This document shows positions 27,645 through 36,606 of a stretch of 64,000 nt of DNA, in pieces. The notes beneath the pieces are model-generated. The model searched no databases. It saw only the letters and a program-made list of their open reading frames with translations, and had not been told where the DNA came from. Source of the stretch: Aliiroseovarius sp. PrR006. GTDB lineage: Bacteria; Pseudomonadota; Alphaproteobacteria; Rhodobacterales; Rhodobacteraceae. The first letter of the stretch is position 1, and each line of letters begins with the position of its first letter. The position numbers were made by a program, and so were the translations under genes. Location: positions 434,001 to 498,000 of the forward strand of contig NZ_JAAGOY010000004.1 in NCBI RefSeq assembly GCF_010500215.1, written 5' to 3'.

Positions 27645-28688
27645 TTAAAGATCGTCACGCAGCAGGACCGAAAACGTGCTGCCCTGCCCCACTTCGCTTT
27701 CGATCCGCAGCCGTCCACGGTGGCGATTGACGATGTGCTTTACAATTGCCAAACCTAATCCGGTCCCGCCCAGTTCGCGCGAGCGATGGCTATCGACGCG
27801 ATAGAACCGTTCGGTCAAACGTGACAGGTGATGCACCGGAATACCCGGCCCATCATCTTGAACGGACACGCAAATTGCGGGGCCTTTAAAGGCGGGAAAC
27901 ATCGGCATCCGCGAGACCGAGACGACCACTGCCCCGTCACTCTGACCATATTTGATCGCGTTTTCGATCAGGTTGGTGAACACCTGCGCCAATTGGTCCA
28001 GATCCCCTGCGACCAATACCGGTGGCTCAAGCTGCGAGTCGATCGACACGGAGACGCCCCGCGCTTCCGCCGTTTGTGACAACGCATTTCGGACCGAATT
28101 CAACACGGCACAGACATCTACGCTGTCGGAGGGTCGAATGCACGCCATATCCTCGACCCGGCTGAGCGACAGAAGATCGGCCACCAAGCGATTCATCCGC
28201 TTGCCTTCGACTTCCATGATGCCAAGAAAGCGGTCCCGCGCTTCGGCATCGTCTCGTGCAGGGCCGCGCAGCGTTTCGATAAATCCGGTCAGGGCGGTCA
28301 GCGGCGTGCGCAGCTCGTGGCTGACATTGGCGACGAAATCCGACCGCATCTGTCCGGCCTCTTCATGGGATTTGACGTCCATAAAAGACAGAAGGACGCC
28401 GTTTTCGCCCCTGTCCTGGGTGATGATCCGCCCAAGGTGCACCTCATAGACGACCTCTCGTCCAGCTTCGGTATGGATGAAGTCAACGCGTCCATCAACG
28501 CCATCCGCCATCGTCTTTTCGATATGATCCGAAAGCGACGGCTGACGCAACGCGGTCACATAATGGCGCCCGTCGATCTGCATATTCAGCAAGGCCCGCG
28601 CCTGCGCGTTCGAACGACGAATCCGATTGTCTTCACCGATAAAAATCGCCGGGATTGGCAAAGCATCCAGCATGCTGTGCGCGACCAT
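27645..28688 (-). CDS. phoR: Phosphate regulon sensor histidine kinase PhoR, without membrane segments
   Basis: A 347-residue kinase: PAS domain (residues about 5-105), HisKA with SDFVANVSHELRTPL carrying the phospho-accepting His124, then HATPase with NLIENAIKYG, DDGPGIP and GGTGLGLAIVKHI. An in-frame stop at 28713-28715, eight codons before the start, rules out an N-terminal membrane anchor, and AGGACAGGAT supplies the ribosome site. It must sense through PhoU/Pst contacts in the cytoplasm. It lies upstream of pstS on the same strand. Confidence 0.93.
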   Translation of the reverse strand: MVAHSMLDALPIPAIFIGEDNRIRRSNAQARALLNMQIDGRHYVTALRQPSLSDHIEKTMADGVDGRVDFIHTEAGREVVYEVHLGRIITQDRGENGVLLSFMDVKSHEEAGQMRSDFVANVSHELRTPLTALTGFIETLRGPARDDAEARDRFLGIMEVEGKRMNRLVADLLSLSRVEDMACIRPSDSVDVCAVLNSVRNALSQTAEARGVSVSIDSQLEPPVLVAGDLDQLAQVFTNLIENAIKYGQSDGAVVVSVSRMPMFPAFKGPAICVSVQDDGPGIPVHHLSRLTERFYRVDSHRSRELGGTGLGLAIVKHIVNRHRGRLRIESEVGQGSTFSVLLRDDL

Positions 28689-28899
28689 ATCCTGTCCTGC
28701 CTTCTCGCCAGATCATCTGTTTTGCAATCCCGCAAGACATGACCCGTCGTCCGACCCGGGTCAATAAATGTTTTCATTATCGCCATGGTAGTGTTGCTGT
28801 CCAATTGTTGCGCTATGCGGCGATATTTTCTTTCGTTCGGACATTTCACAGATTAAGAAACTCGAAAAACATCGCGCCTAATAGTAAAGAAGGCAGGTC

Positions 28900-29253
28900 G
28901 TGCAGCCACACTCAAAGATCCTATCGCTGGGACCCGCCAAGGACGTGGCGTTCCTCGATACAACATCCGAACGGGAAGTGTTCATGCCGTGCAGCGCGTT
29001 CGAGCAGCTGACCGAAAAGCAGATCGCGGACCTTGATCTTGATGTTGTAATCTCAATGTTCGTCTGCGGATCGCTTGATTGCCTTGAAATCAGCCAAAGG
29101 CTTGCACGCGCGGGTTTCACCGGCCGCTACTATGTGCTGGTTCCCGATCTGCCCAATCCTCAGATCATCATCGACGACATCACCCGGTCCTGTCCTGACA
29201 TCGACATTCAGATCGTTACCAGCCCGCCATCTCTCGAGAACGCCGATCAGTAG
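28900..29253 (+). CDS. Hypothetical protein, possible receiver-like fold
   Basis: A 117-residue protein started by GTG behind AAGGCAGG. The pattern of beta strands and helices (DLDVVISMFVCGSLDCLEISQRLARAGFTG, then YYVLVPDLPNP) is reminiscent of a degenerate CheY-like fold, with no clear phospho-acceptor set. I do not recognise a named family. It is divergent from phoR and overlaps the 3' end of the DUF6456 gene by seven bases. Confidence 0.6.
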   Translation: MQPHSKILSLGPAKDVAFLDTTSEREVFMPCSAFEQLTEKQIADLDLDVVISMFVCGSLDCLEISQRLARAGFTGRYYVLVPDLPNPQIIIDDITRSCPDIDIQIVTSPPSLENADQ

Positions 29254-30338
29254 ATCAGCTCATGATCCTCACCCGGCTGGCTATCGTAGTGTCGTGCCAG
29301 ATATTTCAGCGTGATCCGCAGCATGTATTTGCCTGATCGGGCAGGCATCGATAGCTCTCGTTCGACACATTCCATCCCTTTCTCATGACAACACACGGCC
29401 ACGGCCAGCTCTGCCAGCTCCGGCCCGATGGCTTTGATGGCGATGGCGAACCGGCGGCGAGCATCAAGCTTCCGATCAGATGCGTGGCCGGTCTGATGCG
29501 TAGCGCCCGAGGCCTCTCCGTCCCGCATCCACGCGGCCCATCCCCCCTGCGCTTCGGAATGCTCGAACTGGCCCAGGGCGAAGTCCCGGTTCAAGCGCTC
29601 TGCCGCAATCACCAGATCTGCACACAAGTAAGGTTTGTCCTTTCCGCGTTTGCGTGCCAGCACGCGAACCGGCGTTTCGGCCCCGGCGGCGCGCGGTTTA
29701 CGACGAAGGGCACGCGCCTTTGACGCGCTCGCAGCGCTGCTGCCGACCAAGAAACTCGCCTGACTTTCGGCGAACCCGGTCGCCAGCGTTTCCTGTTGCG
29801 CAAGAAGCTTGTTCAGCGCCTGCCGACCGGCCTGAGTGATTTGATAGCGCACCACGCGCCCTTTTACGTCACCCGAGATCCACTCCCAAAGCGCCATCAG
29901 CTCGACCACGCTAATCGGCGCCTTTGCGACCGCAGCTGGATCCCCGTCCGGGCCGGTTTTCAGAACCACCGCGGTTTCGACGCCCTCGCCGACCACTAGA
30001 CTGGTGCTGGGGGCCAAAAGCGCACGCAACACGCGGGTCAAATGCGGGGTCATGGGGTCATCAGCGGCGTCACTGAACGAAAACGTCACCTCGTGATCCG
30101 AGCGTTCGCGCAGTTCGTCCCCCAGCCGCGACAGTAACGAATCTACCAAAGGATCGTCACGGCGGGCCTCAGTTTTGCGCACTTGCCGAAGCACAGTCGA
30201 TGCGTGAACCCCCATACCCCGCGCAATGGCGCGAATGGATTCACCTTCTTCCGTATGCTTCAGATAGGTGTGAACCTCGTTGGGCAACCAGTTCATGATG
30301 GATTTGCTGTTGATCTCGGTCCCGATTGAGTTGTGCAT
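29247..30338 (-). CDS. DUF6456 helix-turn-helix protein
   Basis: A 363-residue protein. Near residues 22-55 GESIRAIARGMGVHASTVLRQVRK is a clear helix-turn-helix of the homeodomain-like kind. A central winged-helix-like region (VVELMALWEWISGDVKGRVVRYQITQAGRQAL) is followed by a basic linker. The C-terminal block AAERLNRDFALGQFEHSEAQ to ITLKYLARHY matches DUF6456. It is a probable DNA-binding regulator conserved in Rhodobacterales, target unknown. GGAAGGGG precedes the ATG. A CtrA-like site lies about 100 bases upstream. Confidence 0.78.
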   Translation of the reverse strand: MHNSIGTEINSKSIMNWLPNEVHTYLKHTEEGESIRAIARGMGVHASTVLRQVRKTEARRDDPLVDSLLSRLGDELRERSDHEVTFSFSDAADDPMTPHLTRVLRALLAPSTSLVVGEGVETAVVLKTGPDGDPAAVAKAPISVVELMALWEWISGDVKGRVVRYQITQAGRQALNKLLAQQETLATGFAESQASFLVGSSAASASKARALRRKPRAAGAETPVRVLARKRGKDKPYLCADLVIAAERLNRDFALGQFEHSEAQGGWAAWMRDGEASGATHQTGHASDRKLDARRRFAIAIKAIGPELAELAVAVCCHEKGMECVERELSMPARSGKYMLRITLKYLARHYDSQPGEDHELIY

Positions 30339-30437
30339 TTACGCCCCTTCCAGATTGTAACACCGTGGCACGTACCGAACCTCTCGACCGCGCAACCTTC
30401 GGTTGTTATCGAGCCGAACAGACCTATCGTTTTATGG

Positions 30438-30452
30438 TTACTGGTTCGTTAA
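30438..30452. promoter_or_regulatory. CtrA-like box between the DUF6456 and DUF6477 genes
   Basis: TTAC-N7-TTAA, one mismatch from the CtrA consensus TTAA-N7-TTAA, lies midway between two divergent starts (30338 and 30586). It could serve either gene. Confidence 0.4.
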
Positions 30453-30585
30453 CCTTGCCATCACATCTCAACACTAGTTTCTGAAATCATAACAACTATT
30501 AACGGTGGCGTACGGCCATCTCTACCAACGCAACACCCTTTATGGTTGAGTCATCATGTCGCTGAATCACAACAGCGAGGCACAT

Positions 30586-30888
30586 ATGACAACGACCACC
30601 GACATGCTGAAATCACTGCGCCGTCCCCGCCTTCTGGTTCGCGCAGCCCGCTTTGGCCTTAGCGAGTATGATCGCGACAAAGACCTGAAAAAACTTATGA
30701 AAACAAATTCGACACCATCGCCAGCTCAGGCCGTGGATGGTCTTCTGATCGCTGAAGCACAGCTGGAAGACACCCGCAAATCCGGCGATGCGTCCTATTC
30801 CTGTGCCCGCCATGTCGAGGTTCTTATCGCCCTTCTGGCAGAGCTTCAGCTGCTCCCGCGCAGTTTCAACCAGCCTGAGCCTTCATAA
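30586..30888 (+). CDS. DUF6477 family protein
   Basis: A 100-residue basic, helical protein. Its N-terminal MLKSLRRPRLLVRAARFGLSEYDRDKDLKKLM pattern is the DUF6477 hallmark as I know it from Rhodobacterales. Function unknown. ATG 30586 is preferred because GAGG lies upstream; an ATG at 30556 lacks a ribosome site. It is divergent from the DUF6456 gene and ends at a bidirectional terminator. Confidence 0.75.
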   Translation: MTTTTDMLKSLRRPRLLVRAARFGLSEYDRDKDLKKLMKTNSTPSPAQAVDGLLIAEAQLEDTRKSGDASYSCARHVEVLIALLAELQLLPRSFNQPEPS

Positions 30889-30904
30889 CTGACGGATAAA
30901 AAAG

Positions 30905-30928
30905 AAAGGGGGCCGTTAAGCCCCCTTT
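30905..30928. terminator. Bidirectional terminator
   Basis: AAAGGGGGC pairs with GCCCCCTTT around a 6-base loop. It sits between the convergent DUF6477 and MttB-like genes and is A-rich on the left and T-ended on the right. Confidence 0.9.
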
Positions 30929-30961
30929 CCGGATTGTTAATCAATCTGAACGCCGGTTCAC

Positions 30962-32500
30962 TTACGTAAACGCGTCCGGCATCGATGCTTTCTTCTCGGC
31001 GATATAGTCTTTCAGACCCTCTGCGATCCCCGGATCCAGCGCTGGTTCCTGATAGTCGGACAGCATCTTCTTGACCTTCTCGGAGGCCAGCGCCTGCGTA
31101 TCGCGTGCGCCTTCCTCTTCCCAGGTTTCATAGGGCTTGTAGTCCAGAAGCTCAGACCGCCAGAAAGCCGATTTGAAGTTCTTCTGGGTGTGATCGCAGC
31201 CCAGATAGTGACCACCCGGGCCCACTTCGCGGATCGCGTCCATCGCCTGACCATTCACGTCAACTTCGACGCCCTTGGCGATACCGTGCAGCACGCCCAG
31301 TTGATCCGCATCCATCACGAACTTCTCGAACGATGCCACCAGACCGCCTTCAAGCCAACCGGCCGAGTGCAGCATGAAGTTCACGCCCGACAGAAGGCCA
31401 GTGTTCAGGCTGTTCGCGGTCTCATAAGCGGCCTGCGCATCGGGCAGTTTCGAGCCGTTGAACGACCCGGCCGAGCGGTACGGCAGTCCCAAACGGCGGA
31501 ACAGCTGGCCCGCGCCGTAAGTGACGTTGGCGGCTTCCGGGGTGCCGAAGGTCGGTGCGCCCGAGTTCATGTCGATCGAGCTGACGAACGTACCGGCGAT
31601 CACCGGGGCGCCCTTACGGATCAGCTGGCTGTAGGCCACACCGGCCAGAACCTCGGCCAGAACCTGCGTCAGCGTGCCTGCAACCGATACCGGCGCCATT
31701 GCGCCGCCCACGATGAACGGCGAGATGATCGCAGCCTGATTGTTGGCGGCGAAAACTTCCAGTGCGCCCATCATCACATCATCAAACTGCATCGGCGAGT
31801 TGATGTTGATCAGTGACGTCGTGACAGTGTTCTGCTGAACGAAGTCCTTACCAAACAGGATGCCGCACATGTCCACGGTGTCCTGAGCACGCTCAGGTGC
31901 TGTGACCGAGCCCATGAAAGGCTTGTCCGACAGGGTCATGTGGGCGTGCAGCATGTCCAGGTGACGCTTGTTCACCGGCACGTCGGTCGGTTCACAAACG
32001 GTACCGCCCGAGTGGTGCAGCCATTTGGACATATAGCCCAGACGCACGAAGTTGCGGAAATCCTCGATCGTGGCGTAACGACGACCGCCATCGGCGTCGC
32101 GGACGAAGGGAGGTCCGTAAACCGGGGCCAGAACCATGTTCTTGCCGCCAATCTCGACATTCCGCTCGGGATTGCGGGCGTGCTGAGTGAAGCTGGACGG
32201 CGCCGTTTTGCACAGCTCGCGCGCCAGACCACGTGGAATGCGCACGCGTTCACCGTCAACATCGGCACCGGCTTCTTTCCAACGCGCAAGCGCGGCGGGG
32301 TTCTCGACGAAGTTTACGCCCACCTCTTCCAGCACGGTCTCGGCGTTATATTCGATGATCTCCATCGCCTCTTCATTGAGGATCTCGAGATTCGGGATGT
32401 TGCGCGTGATGAACTTTGCGCATTCGAAACTGACAGCAGTGCGTTCTGCGCGTCGGGCGGCACCTCCGCCACCACGGCGGCGTGTTCGAGCCTCGGCCAT
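30962..32500 (-). CDS. MttB-family methyltransferase (non-pyrrolysine trimethylamine methyltransferase homologue)
   Basis: A 512-residue protein of the MttB superfamily: NEEAMEIIEYNAETVLEEVGV near the N terminus, then a TIM barrel with SININSPMQFDD-like SLININSPMQFDDVMM and GAPTFGTPEAANVTYGAGQL. Archaeal MttB reads an amber codon as pyrrolysine; this gene has no internal stop, so it belongs to the non-Pyl group, some members of which demethylate betaines with a corrinoid protein. The substrate is unknown and no corrinoid partner is adjacent. Start ATG 32500 follows GGAGG. Confidence 0.86.
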   Translation of the reverse strand: MAEARTRRRGGGGAARRAERTAVSFECAKFITRNIPNLEILNEEAMEIIEYNAETVLEEVGVNFVENPAALARWKEAGADVDGERVRIPRGLARELCKTAPSSFTQHARNPERNVEIGGKNMVLAPVYGPPFVRDADGGRRYATIEDFRNFVRLGYMSKWLHHSGGTVCEPTDVPVNKRHLDMLHAHMTLSDKPFMGSVTAPERAQDTVDMCGILFGKDFVQQNTVTTSLININSPMQFDDVMMGALEVFAANNQAAIISPFIVGGAMAPVSVAGTLTQVLAEVLAGVAYSQLIRKGAPVIAGTFVSSIDMNSGAPTFGTPEAANVTYGAGQLFRRLGLPYRSAGSFNGSKLPDAQAAYETANSLNTGLLSGVNFMLHSAGWLEGGLVASFEKFVMDADQLGVLHGIAKGVEVDVNGQAMDAIREVGPGGHYLGCDHTQKNFKSAFWRSELLDYKPYETWEEEGARDTQALASEKVKKMLSDYQEPALDPGIAEGLKDYIAEKKASMPDAFT

Positions 32501-32635
32501 GGGAAACCTCCAATTTGTCCTGTTGTATCTTTGATAGGTCAGAGCGGCGCGTAAAGCTGTCCCCAAACGGCCATGCAGAGGCAAAAACGACATTCCGACA
32601 ATTTTGGCGTTTTTTACCTTTTGTCGTGTCAGAAG

Positions 32636-33337
32636 TTAGTCGTCGTTTGCTGCTTCCCAAGATAGCGACCTAATATTTTGATCCAGCATCAACGGCGCGA
32701 CCGCCGTCTTGATCAGGCTGTCGCTGTTGTCTTCCACGTTGACCAATACCTCGAGCGTGCTGTCTTCACCGCTTTCAGTCGCGTCGATCGACACCAGTGC
32801 CAGACCGGGCAATGCAAGCTTGTGCACAACGGTCGAACGCACCTTGTTTTCATGCTTTGATCGGCAGGAAATCCACAGACGGAACTCCAACAACAAGGGC
32901 TGCCCCGCACGCGTTTTCCGCTTTAGGAACTTCACCAAAGGCCGCAGGCCTAAATTAACGAAGATGATTAAGCCGCACATCAAGGCGGCAAACGCGATGG
33001 CACCAACCCCGGCCATGACGCCGATGGCCGCCGAACACCACAATGTCGCGGCCGTATTCAGCCCGTGAACGGTGAACCCGTGGCGGAAGATGATCCCGGC
33101 GCCCAGAAAACCGATGCCCGAGACAACTTGGGCCGCAACGCGCGTTGGGCTGACTTCATGTGGGAAAAGGGCGGCAAAAACGACGAAACCCGCTGCGCCC
33201 AGTGCCACCAACGCGTTGGTCCTGAGCCCCGCCATGCGCTGACGCACCTGCCGCTCGGACCCGACCAAGGCTCCGAAAATCACTGCCGCCGTCAGGTTTA
33301 TGGCGGCCACGTCCAATGTAATGGCTTCTATTGTCAT
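32636..33337 (-). CDS. MgtC/SapB family membrane protein
   Basis: A 233-residue protein. The N-terminal half has four to five helices with the MgtC signatures GALVGSERQVRQRMAGLRTNALVALGAA and GIGFLGAGIIFRHG (residues about 75-88); a soluble ACT-like C-terminal domain follows. MgtC proteins help survival in low magnesium and modulate the F-ATPase in pathogens; the role in marine bacteria is unclear. AGAGGTGA precedes the ATG. It is divergent from guaA. Confidence 0.88.
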   Translation of the reverse strand: MTIEAITLDVAAINLTAAVIFGALVGSERQVRQRMAGLRTNALVALGAAGFVVFAALFPHEVSPTRVAAQVVSGIGFLGAGIIFRHGFTVHGLNTAATLWCSAAIGVMAGVGAIAFAALMCGLIIFVNLGLRPLVKFLKRKTRAGQPLLLEFRLWISCRSKHENKVRSTVVHKLALPGLALVSIDATESGEDSTLEVLVNVEDNSDSLIKTAVAPLMLDQNIRSLSWEAANDD

Positions 33338-33518
33338 TGCGCGTCACCTCTTTTTGGCGAGTGTCGGGCCTAAGCAGCGCTTTTGATCGGGCAAATGCGA
33401 CGGTTTTGACGCCGGAATGATCCAAACGCGTCGATTACCGGTTCATCTACGTCGGAATTGTCTGTTCCCGCTCGGCTTGGGGCTTGCGCAAACCCGCCCC
33501 CTGCCCTAATCGGTCAAC

Positions 33519-35081
33519 ATGACAGATCAGAGCCATGACCGCCTTCTTATCATCGACTTCGGAAGCCAGGTGACGCAGCTGATTGCGCGCCGCCTGCGCG
33601 AGCTGAATGTCTATTGTGAAATCCACCCCTACCAGAACGTGACCGCCGAGTTCATCCGCGAGATGGGCCCGAAAGCGGTGATCTTGTCTGGTGGCCCCGA
33701 CAGCGTGACCCGCGAGGGCAGCCCGCGCGCGCCGCAGGAACTGTTCGAGATGGGCCTGCCCATCCTGGGCATCTGCTATGGCCAGCAGGTGATGATGACC
33801 CAACTGGGCGGCAAGGTCGAAAGCGGCCACGGCACCGCCGAGTTCGGGCGTGCTTATGTCACCCCGCAGGGCGAGCATATCGACCTTCTGCGCGGTTGGT
33901 TCCTGGAAGGCGACGAGCAAGTCTGGATGAGCCACGGCGACCACGTGAGCGAGATCGCTCCGGGGTTTGAGGTCTACGGCACCTCGCCCAACGCGCCTTA
34001 TGCCATCACCGCCGACATGGACCGGCATTTCTATGCGGTACAGTTCCACCCGGAAGTGCACCACACCCCGAACGGCGCCACGCTATACGAAAACTTCGTT
34101 AAGATCGCGGGCTTTGCAGGCGACTGGACCATGGGCGCCTATCGCGAAGAGATGATCCGCAAGATCCGCGAACAGGTTGGCGATAAGAAAGTGATCTGCG
34201 GCCTGTCCGGCGGGGTCGATTCGTCCGTTGCTGCCGTGTTGATCCACGAGGCAATCGGCGACCAACTGACCTGCGTTTTCGTTGACCACGGCCTGCTGCG
34301 TAAGAACGAATCGCAGGAAGTCGTTTCGATGTTCCGCGAACATTATAACCTGCCGCTGATCCACGCAGATGAAAGCGACCTATTCCTGGGCGAGCTGGAG
34401 GGCCAGTCAGACCCGGAAACCAAACGCAAGATCATCGGCAAACTGTTCATCGACGTGTTCCAGAAACACGCCGACACCATCGAAGGCGCCGAGTTCCTGG
34501 CCCAAGGCACGCTCTATCCGGATGTGATCGAGTCGGTGTCCTTCTCGGGCGGACCCTCGGTCACCATCAAATCGCACCACAATGTGGGCGGCCTGCCTGA
34601 GAAGATGGGTCTGAAACTGGTCGAGCCGCTGCGCGAACTGTTCAAAGACGAAGTGCGCGCATTGGGTCACGAACTGGGCTTGCCCACCAGCTTCATCGGC
34701 CGCCACCCCTTCCCTGGTCCGGGTCTGGCGATCCGCTGCCCGGGCGAGATCACCCGCGAGAAGCTGGACATCCTGCGCGAAGCCGATGCGGTCTATATCG
34801 ACCAGATCCGCAAGCACGGTCTGTATGACGAAATCTGGCAGGCCTTCGTGGCCATTCTGCCGGTTCGCACCGTTGGCGTGATGGGCGACGGGCGCACCTA
34901 CGACTACGCCTGCGCGCTGCGTGCGGTGACCTCGGTCGACGGGATGACGGCGGATTACTATCCGTTCACCCACGAATTCCTTGGCGAAACCGCCACACGG
35001 ATCATCAACGAGGTAAAAGGCATCAACCGTTGCACCTATGACATCACCTCGAAGCCTCCGGGCACGATTGAGTGGGAGTGA
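33519..35081 (+). CDS. guaA: GMP synthase (glutamine-hydrolysing)
   Basis: A 520-residue enzyme converting XMP to GMP. The N-terminal class I glutamine amidotransferase shows ILSGGPDSV, the nucleophile in GICYGQQ, and His in [11 protein letters not shown]. The synthetase part has the PP-loop [12 protein letters not shown] and the C-terminal dimerisation domain ends in [11 protein letters not shown]. Length is standard. No strong ribosome site precedes the ATG. An inverted repeat and terminator follow it. Confidence 0.98.
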   Translation: MTDQSHDRLLIIDFGSQVTQLIARRLRELNVYCEIHPYQNVTAEFIREMGPKAVILSGGPDSVTREGSPRAPQELFEMGLPILGICYGQQVMMTQLGGKVESGHGTAEFGRAYVTPQGEHIDLLRGWFLEGDEQVWMSHGDHVSEIAPGFEVYGTSPNAPYAITADMDRHFYAVQFHPEVHHTPNGATLYENFVKIAGFAGDWTMGAYREEMIRKIREQVGDKKVICGLSGGVDSSVAAVLIHEAIGDQLTCVFVDHGLLRKNESQEVVSMFREHYNLPLIHADESDLFLGELEGQSDPETKRKIIGKLFIDVFQKHADTIEGAEFLAQGTLYPDVIESVSFSGGPSVTIKSHHNVGGLPEKMGLKLVEPLRELFKDEVRALGHELGLPTSFIGRHPFPGPGLAIRCPGEITREKLDILREADAVYIDQIRKHGLYDEIWQAFVAILPVRTVGVMGDGRTYDYACALRAVTSVDGMTADYYPFTHEFLGETATRIINEVKGINRCTYDITSKPPGTIEWE

Positions 35082-35099
35082 GCCACGACCCAGCGGGGT

Positions 35100-35122
35100 G
35101 AATTTGTCCGGTGGACAAATTC
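35100..35122. repeat. Perfect inverted repeat after guaA
   Basis: GAATTTGTCC and GGACAAATTC form a perfect 10-bp inverted repeat around a 3-base centre, 18 bases after the guaA stop. It has no T tract, so it is not an ordinary terminator. It looks like a dispersed extragenic palindrome, though no second copy was seen in this window. Confidence 0.6.
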
Positions 35123-35178
35123 AAGTGGCGAACACCCGAAGGCTCTGCCTGAGGGTTTGAAACGATAAAATCATCAAG

Positions 35179-35211
35179 ACGCCGTCCAATTGGGCGGCGT
35201 TTTCTTTTTCT
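35179..35211 (+). terminator. Terminator of guaA
   Basis: ACGCCGTCC pairs with GGGCGGCGT (one G-T) over a 4-base loop, followed by TTTCTTTTTC. Confidence 0.9.
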
Positions 35212-35248
35212 CTCGCCAAGGCGTCCACCGCTTGCTAGCCCTTGGGGC

Positions 35249-35542
35249 ATGACACAGACCCCCAATATCGTTCTGACCGGCCATATCGACGTCCCCGAAG
35301 ATCGGCGCGAGGCCGTTCGGGCCGCTTTGCCCGTGCATATTGACCTGACGCGTGCCGAACCGGGCTGTCTGTCCTTTCTGGTGGTCGAAGACCGCTGCCA
35401 CCCCGGACGCTTCAATGTCTCGGAGCGCTTTACGGATCGCACGGCCTTTGACGCGCATCAGGCCCGCATGAAAACCTCGGACTGGGCGACCATTACAGCA
35501 GGCATCCCGCGGCACTACACCGTGACCGAGGTCCCTGCGTGA
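35249..35542 (+). CDS. Antibiotic biosynthesis monooxygenase (ABM) domain protein
   Basis: A 97-residue ferredoxin-like dimeric alpha-beta-barrel protein. VPEDRREAVRAALPVHIDLTRAEPGCLSF and ERFTDRTAFDAHQA are typical of ABM/YgiN-like quinol monooxygenases, cofactor-free enzymes of unknown physiological substrate here. It ends in a GTGA overlap with the downstream exporter, suggesting a two-gene operon that may handle an unwanted small molecule. Confidence 0.85.
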   Translation: MTQTPNIVLTGHIDVPEDRREAVRAALPVHIDLTRAEPGCLSFLVVEDRCHPGRFNVSERFTDRTAFDAHQARMKTSDWATITAGIPRHYTVTEVPA

Positions 35543-36411
35543 CCCCAACCGCCCGCGCCGCCATATGGATGACCGGAGCAATCGGTTCGTTTTCGGTCAT
35601 GGCGATGGCCGGACGGGCGGTCAGTCTTCAACTGGATACGTTCGAGTTGATGATGTATCGCTCTGCGGTCGGGCTGTGCATCATTCTGGCTGTTCTGACA
35701 CTGTCACGGCGCTGGCACATGGTCTCGCGCCAAAATCTTGGCCTGCATTTCATCCGCAACCTGGCCCATTTCGCGGGCCAAAACCTTTGGTTCTACGCGC
35801 TGACCCTGATTCCCTTGGCACAGGTCTTCGCGCTAGAGTTCACCTCGCCGCTGTGGGTCGTGTTTCTAGCCCCGTTTCTGCTGGGTGAACGTCTGACACG
35901 CCTGCAAGTGCTATGCGTGGCCAGCGGCTTTGTCGGAATTCTGATCATCACCGCATCTTCGCTGTCTGAACCGACCACGTCGACAGGTACGCTGTCAGCG
36001 GCGGCGTCCGCGGTCTGCTTCGCGCTGACGGCCGTCTTCACCCGCAAACTGACCCGAACCCAGTCGACACTATCGATCCTGTTTTGGCTCACAGGCATGC
36101 AACTTGGGCTTGGTGTGCTTTGTGCCGGGATAGACGGATCGGTCGCCGTCCCGCAGGGATGGAACTATCTATGGCTGTTCATCATCGGCTGCGCCGGATT
36201 GTTGGCGCATACCTGTCTGACACAGGCACTGTCGCTTGCGCCGGCCTCGGTTGTGATCCCGATCGACTTCACCCGCCTGCCGCTGATCGCGCTTGCCGGT
36301 GCCGTGTTCTATGACGAACCAATTGGTGTCGCGCTAATCGTCGGCGGACTGATCATCGTTGCTGCCAACATCGTCAGCATCCGCATGACCGAAACCTCGC
36401 GCGCAGTATAG
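35539..36411 (+). CDS. EamA/DMT-family transporter
   Basis: A 290-residue inner-membrane protein with ten predicted helices in two EamA repeats; LEFTSPLWVVFLAPFLLGERLT closes the first repeat and IPIDFTRLPLIALAGAVFYDEPIG the second. DMT proteins of this type export metabolites or amino acids; the substrate is unknown. It starts with GTG overlapping the ABM gene stop, so the two are coupled. Confidence 0.88.
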   Translation: MTPTARAAIWMTGAIGSFSVMAMAGRAVSLQLDTFELMMYRSAVGLCIILAVLTLSRRWHMVSRQNLGLHFIRNLAHFAGQNLWFYALTLIPLAQVFALEFTSPLWVVFLAPFLLGERLTRLQVLCVASGFVGILIITASSLSEPTTSTGTLSAAASAVCFALTAVFTRKLTRTQSTLSILFWLTGMQLGLGVLCAGIDGSVAVPQGWNYLWLFIIGCAGLLAHTCLTQALSLAPASVVIPIDFTRLPLIALAGAVFYDEPIGVALIVGGLIIVAANIVSIRMTETSRAV

Positions 36412-36606
36412 ACCTTCAAACGTATGGAAACGCACGGCAAATCCAGCATAACCGTGTCAATTCCACATCGCCATTTAGTCAATTTGCGACCTGACGTCAC
36501 ATTACCTGAGGTAAAGATTGACCGAATTAGTCACCAGCAAATACGTTTTCTGAATATTGCCGCCCCGGAGGAGACGGCTCTTATTCATAAGTCCCAGGGA
36601 GGAGAC

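Noticed and set aside
30962-32500. Pyrrolysine-containing MttB
   Set aside because: No in-frame amber codon in the gene.
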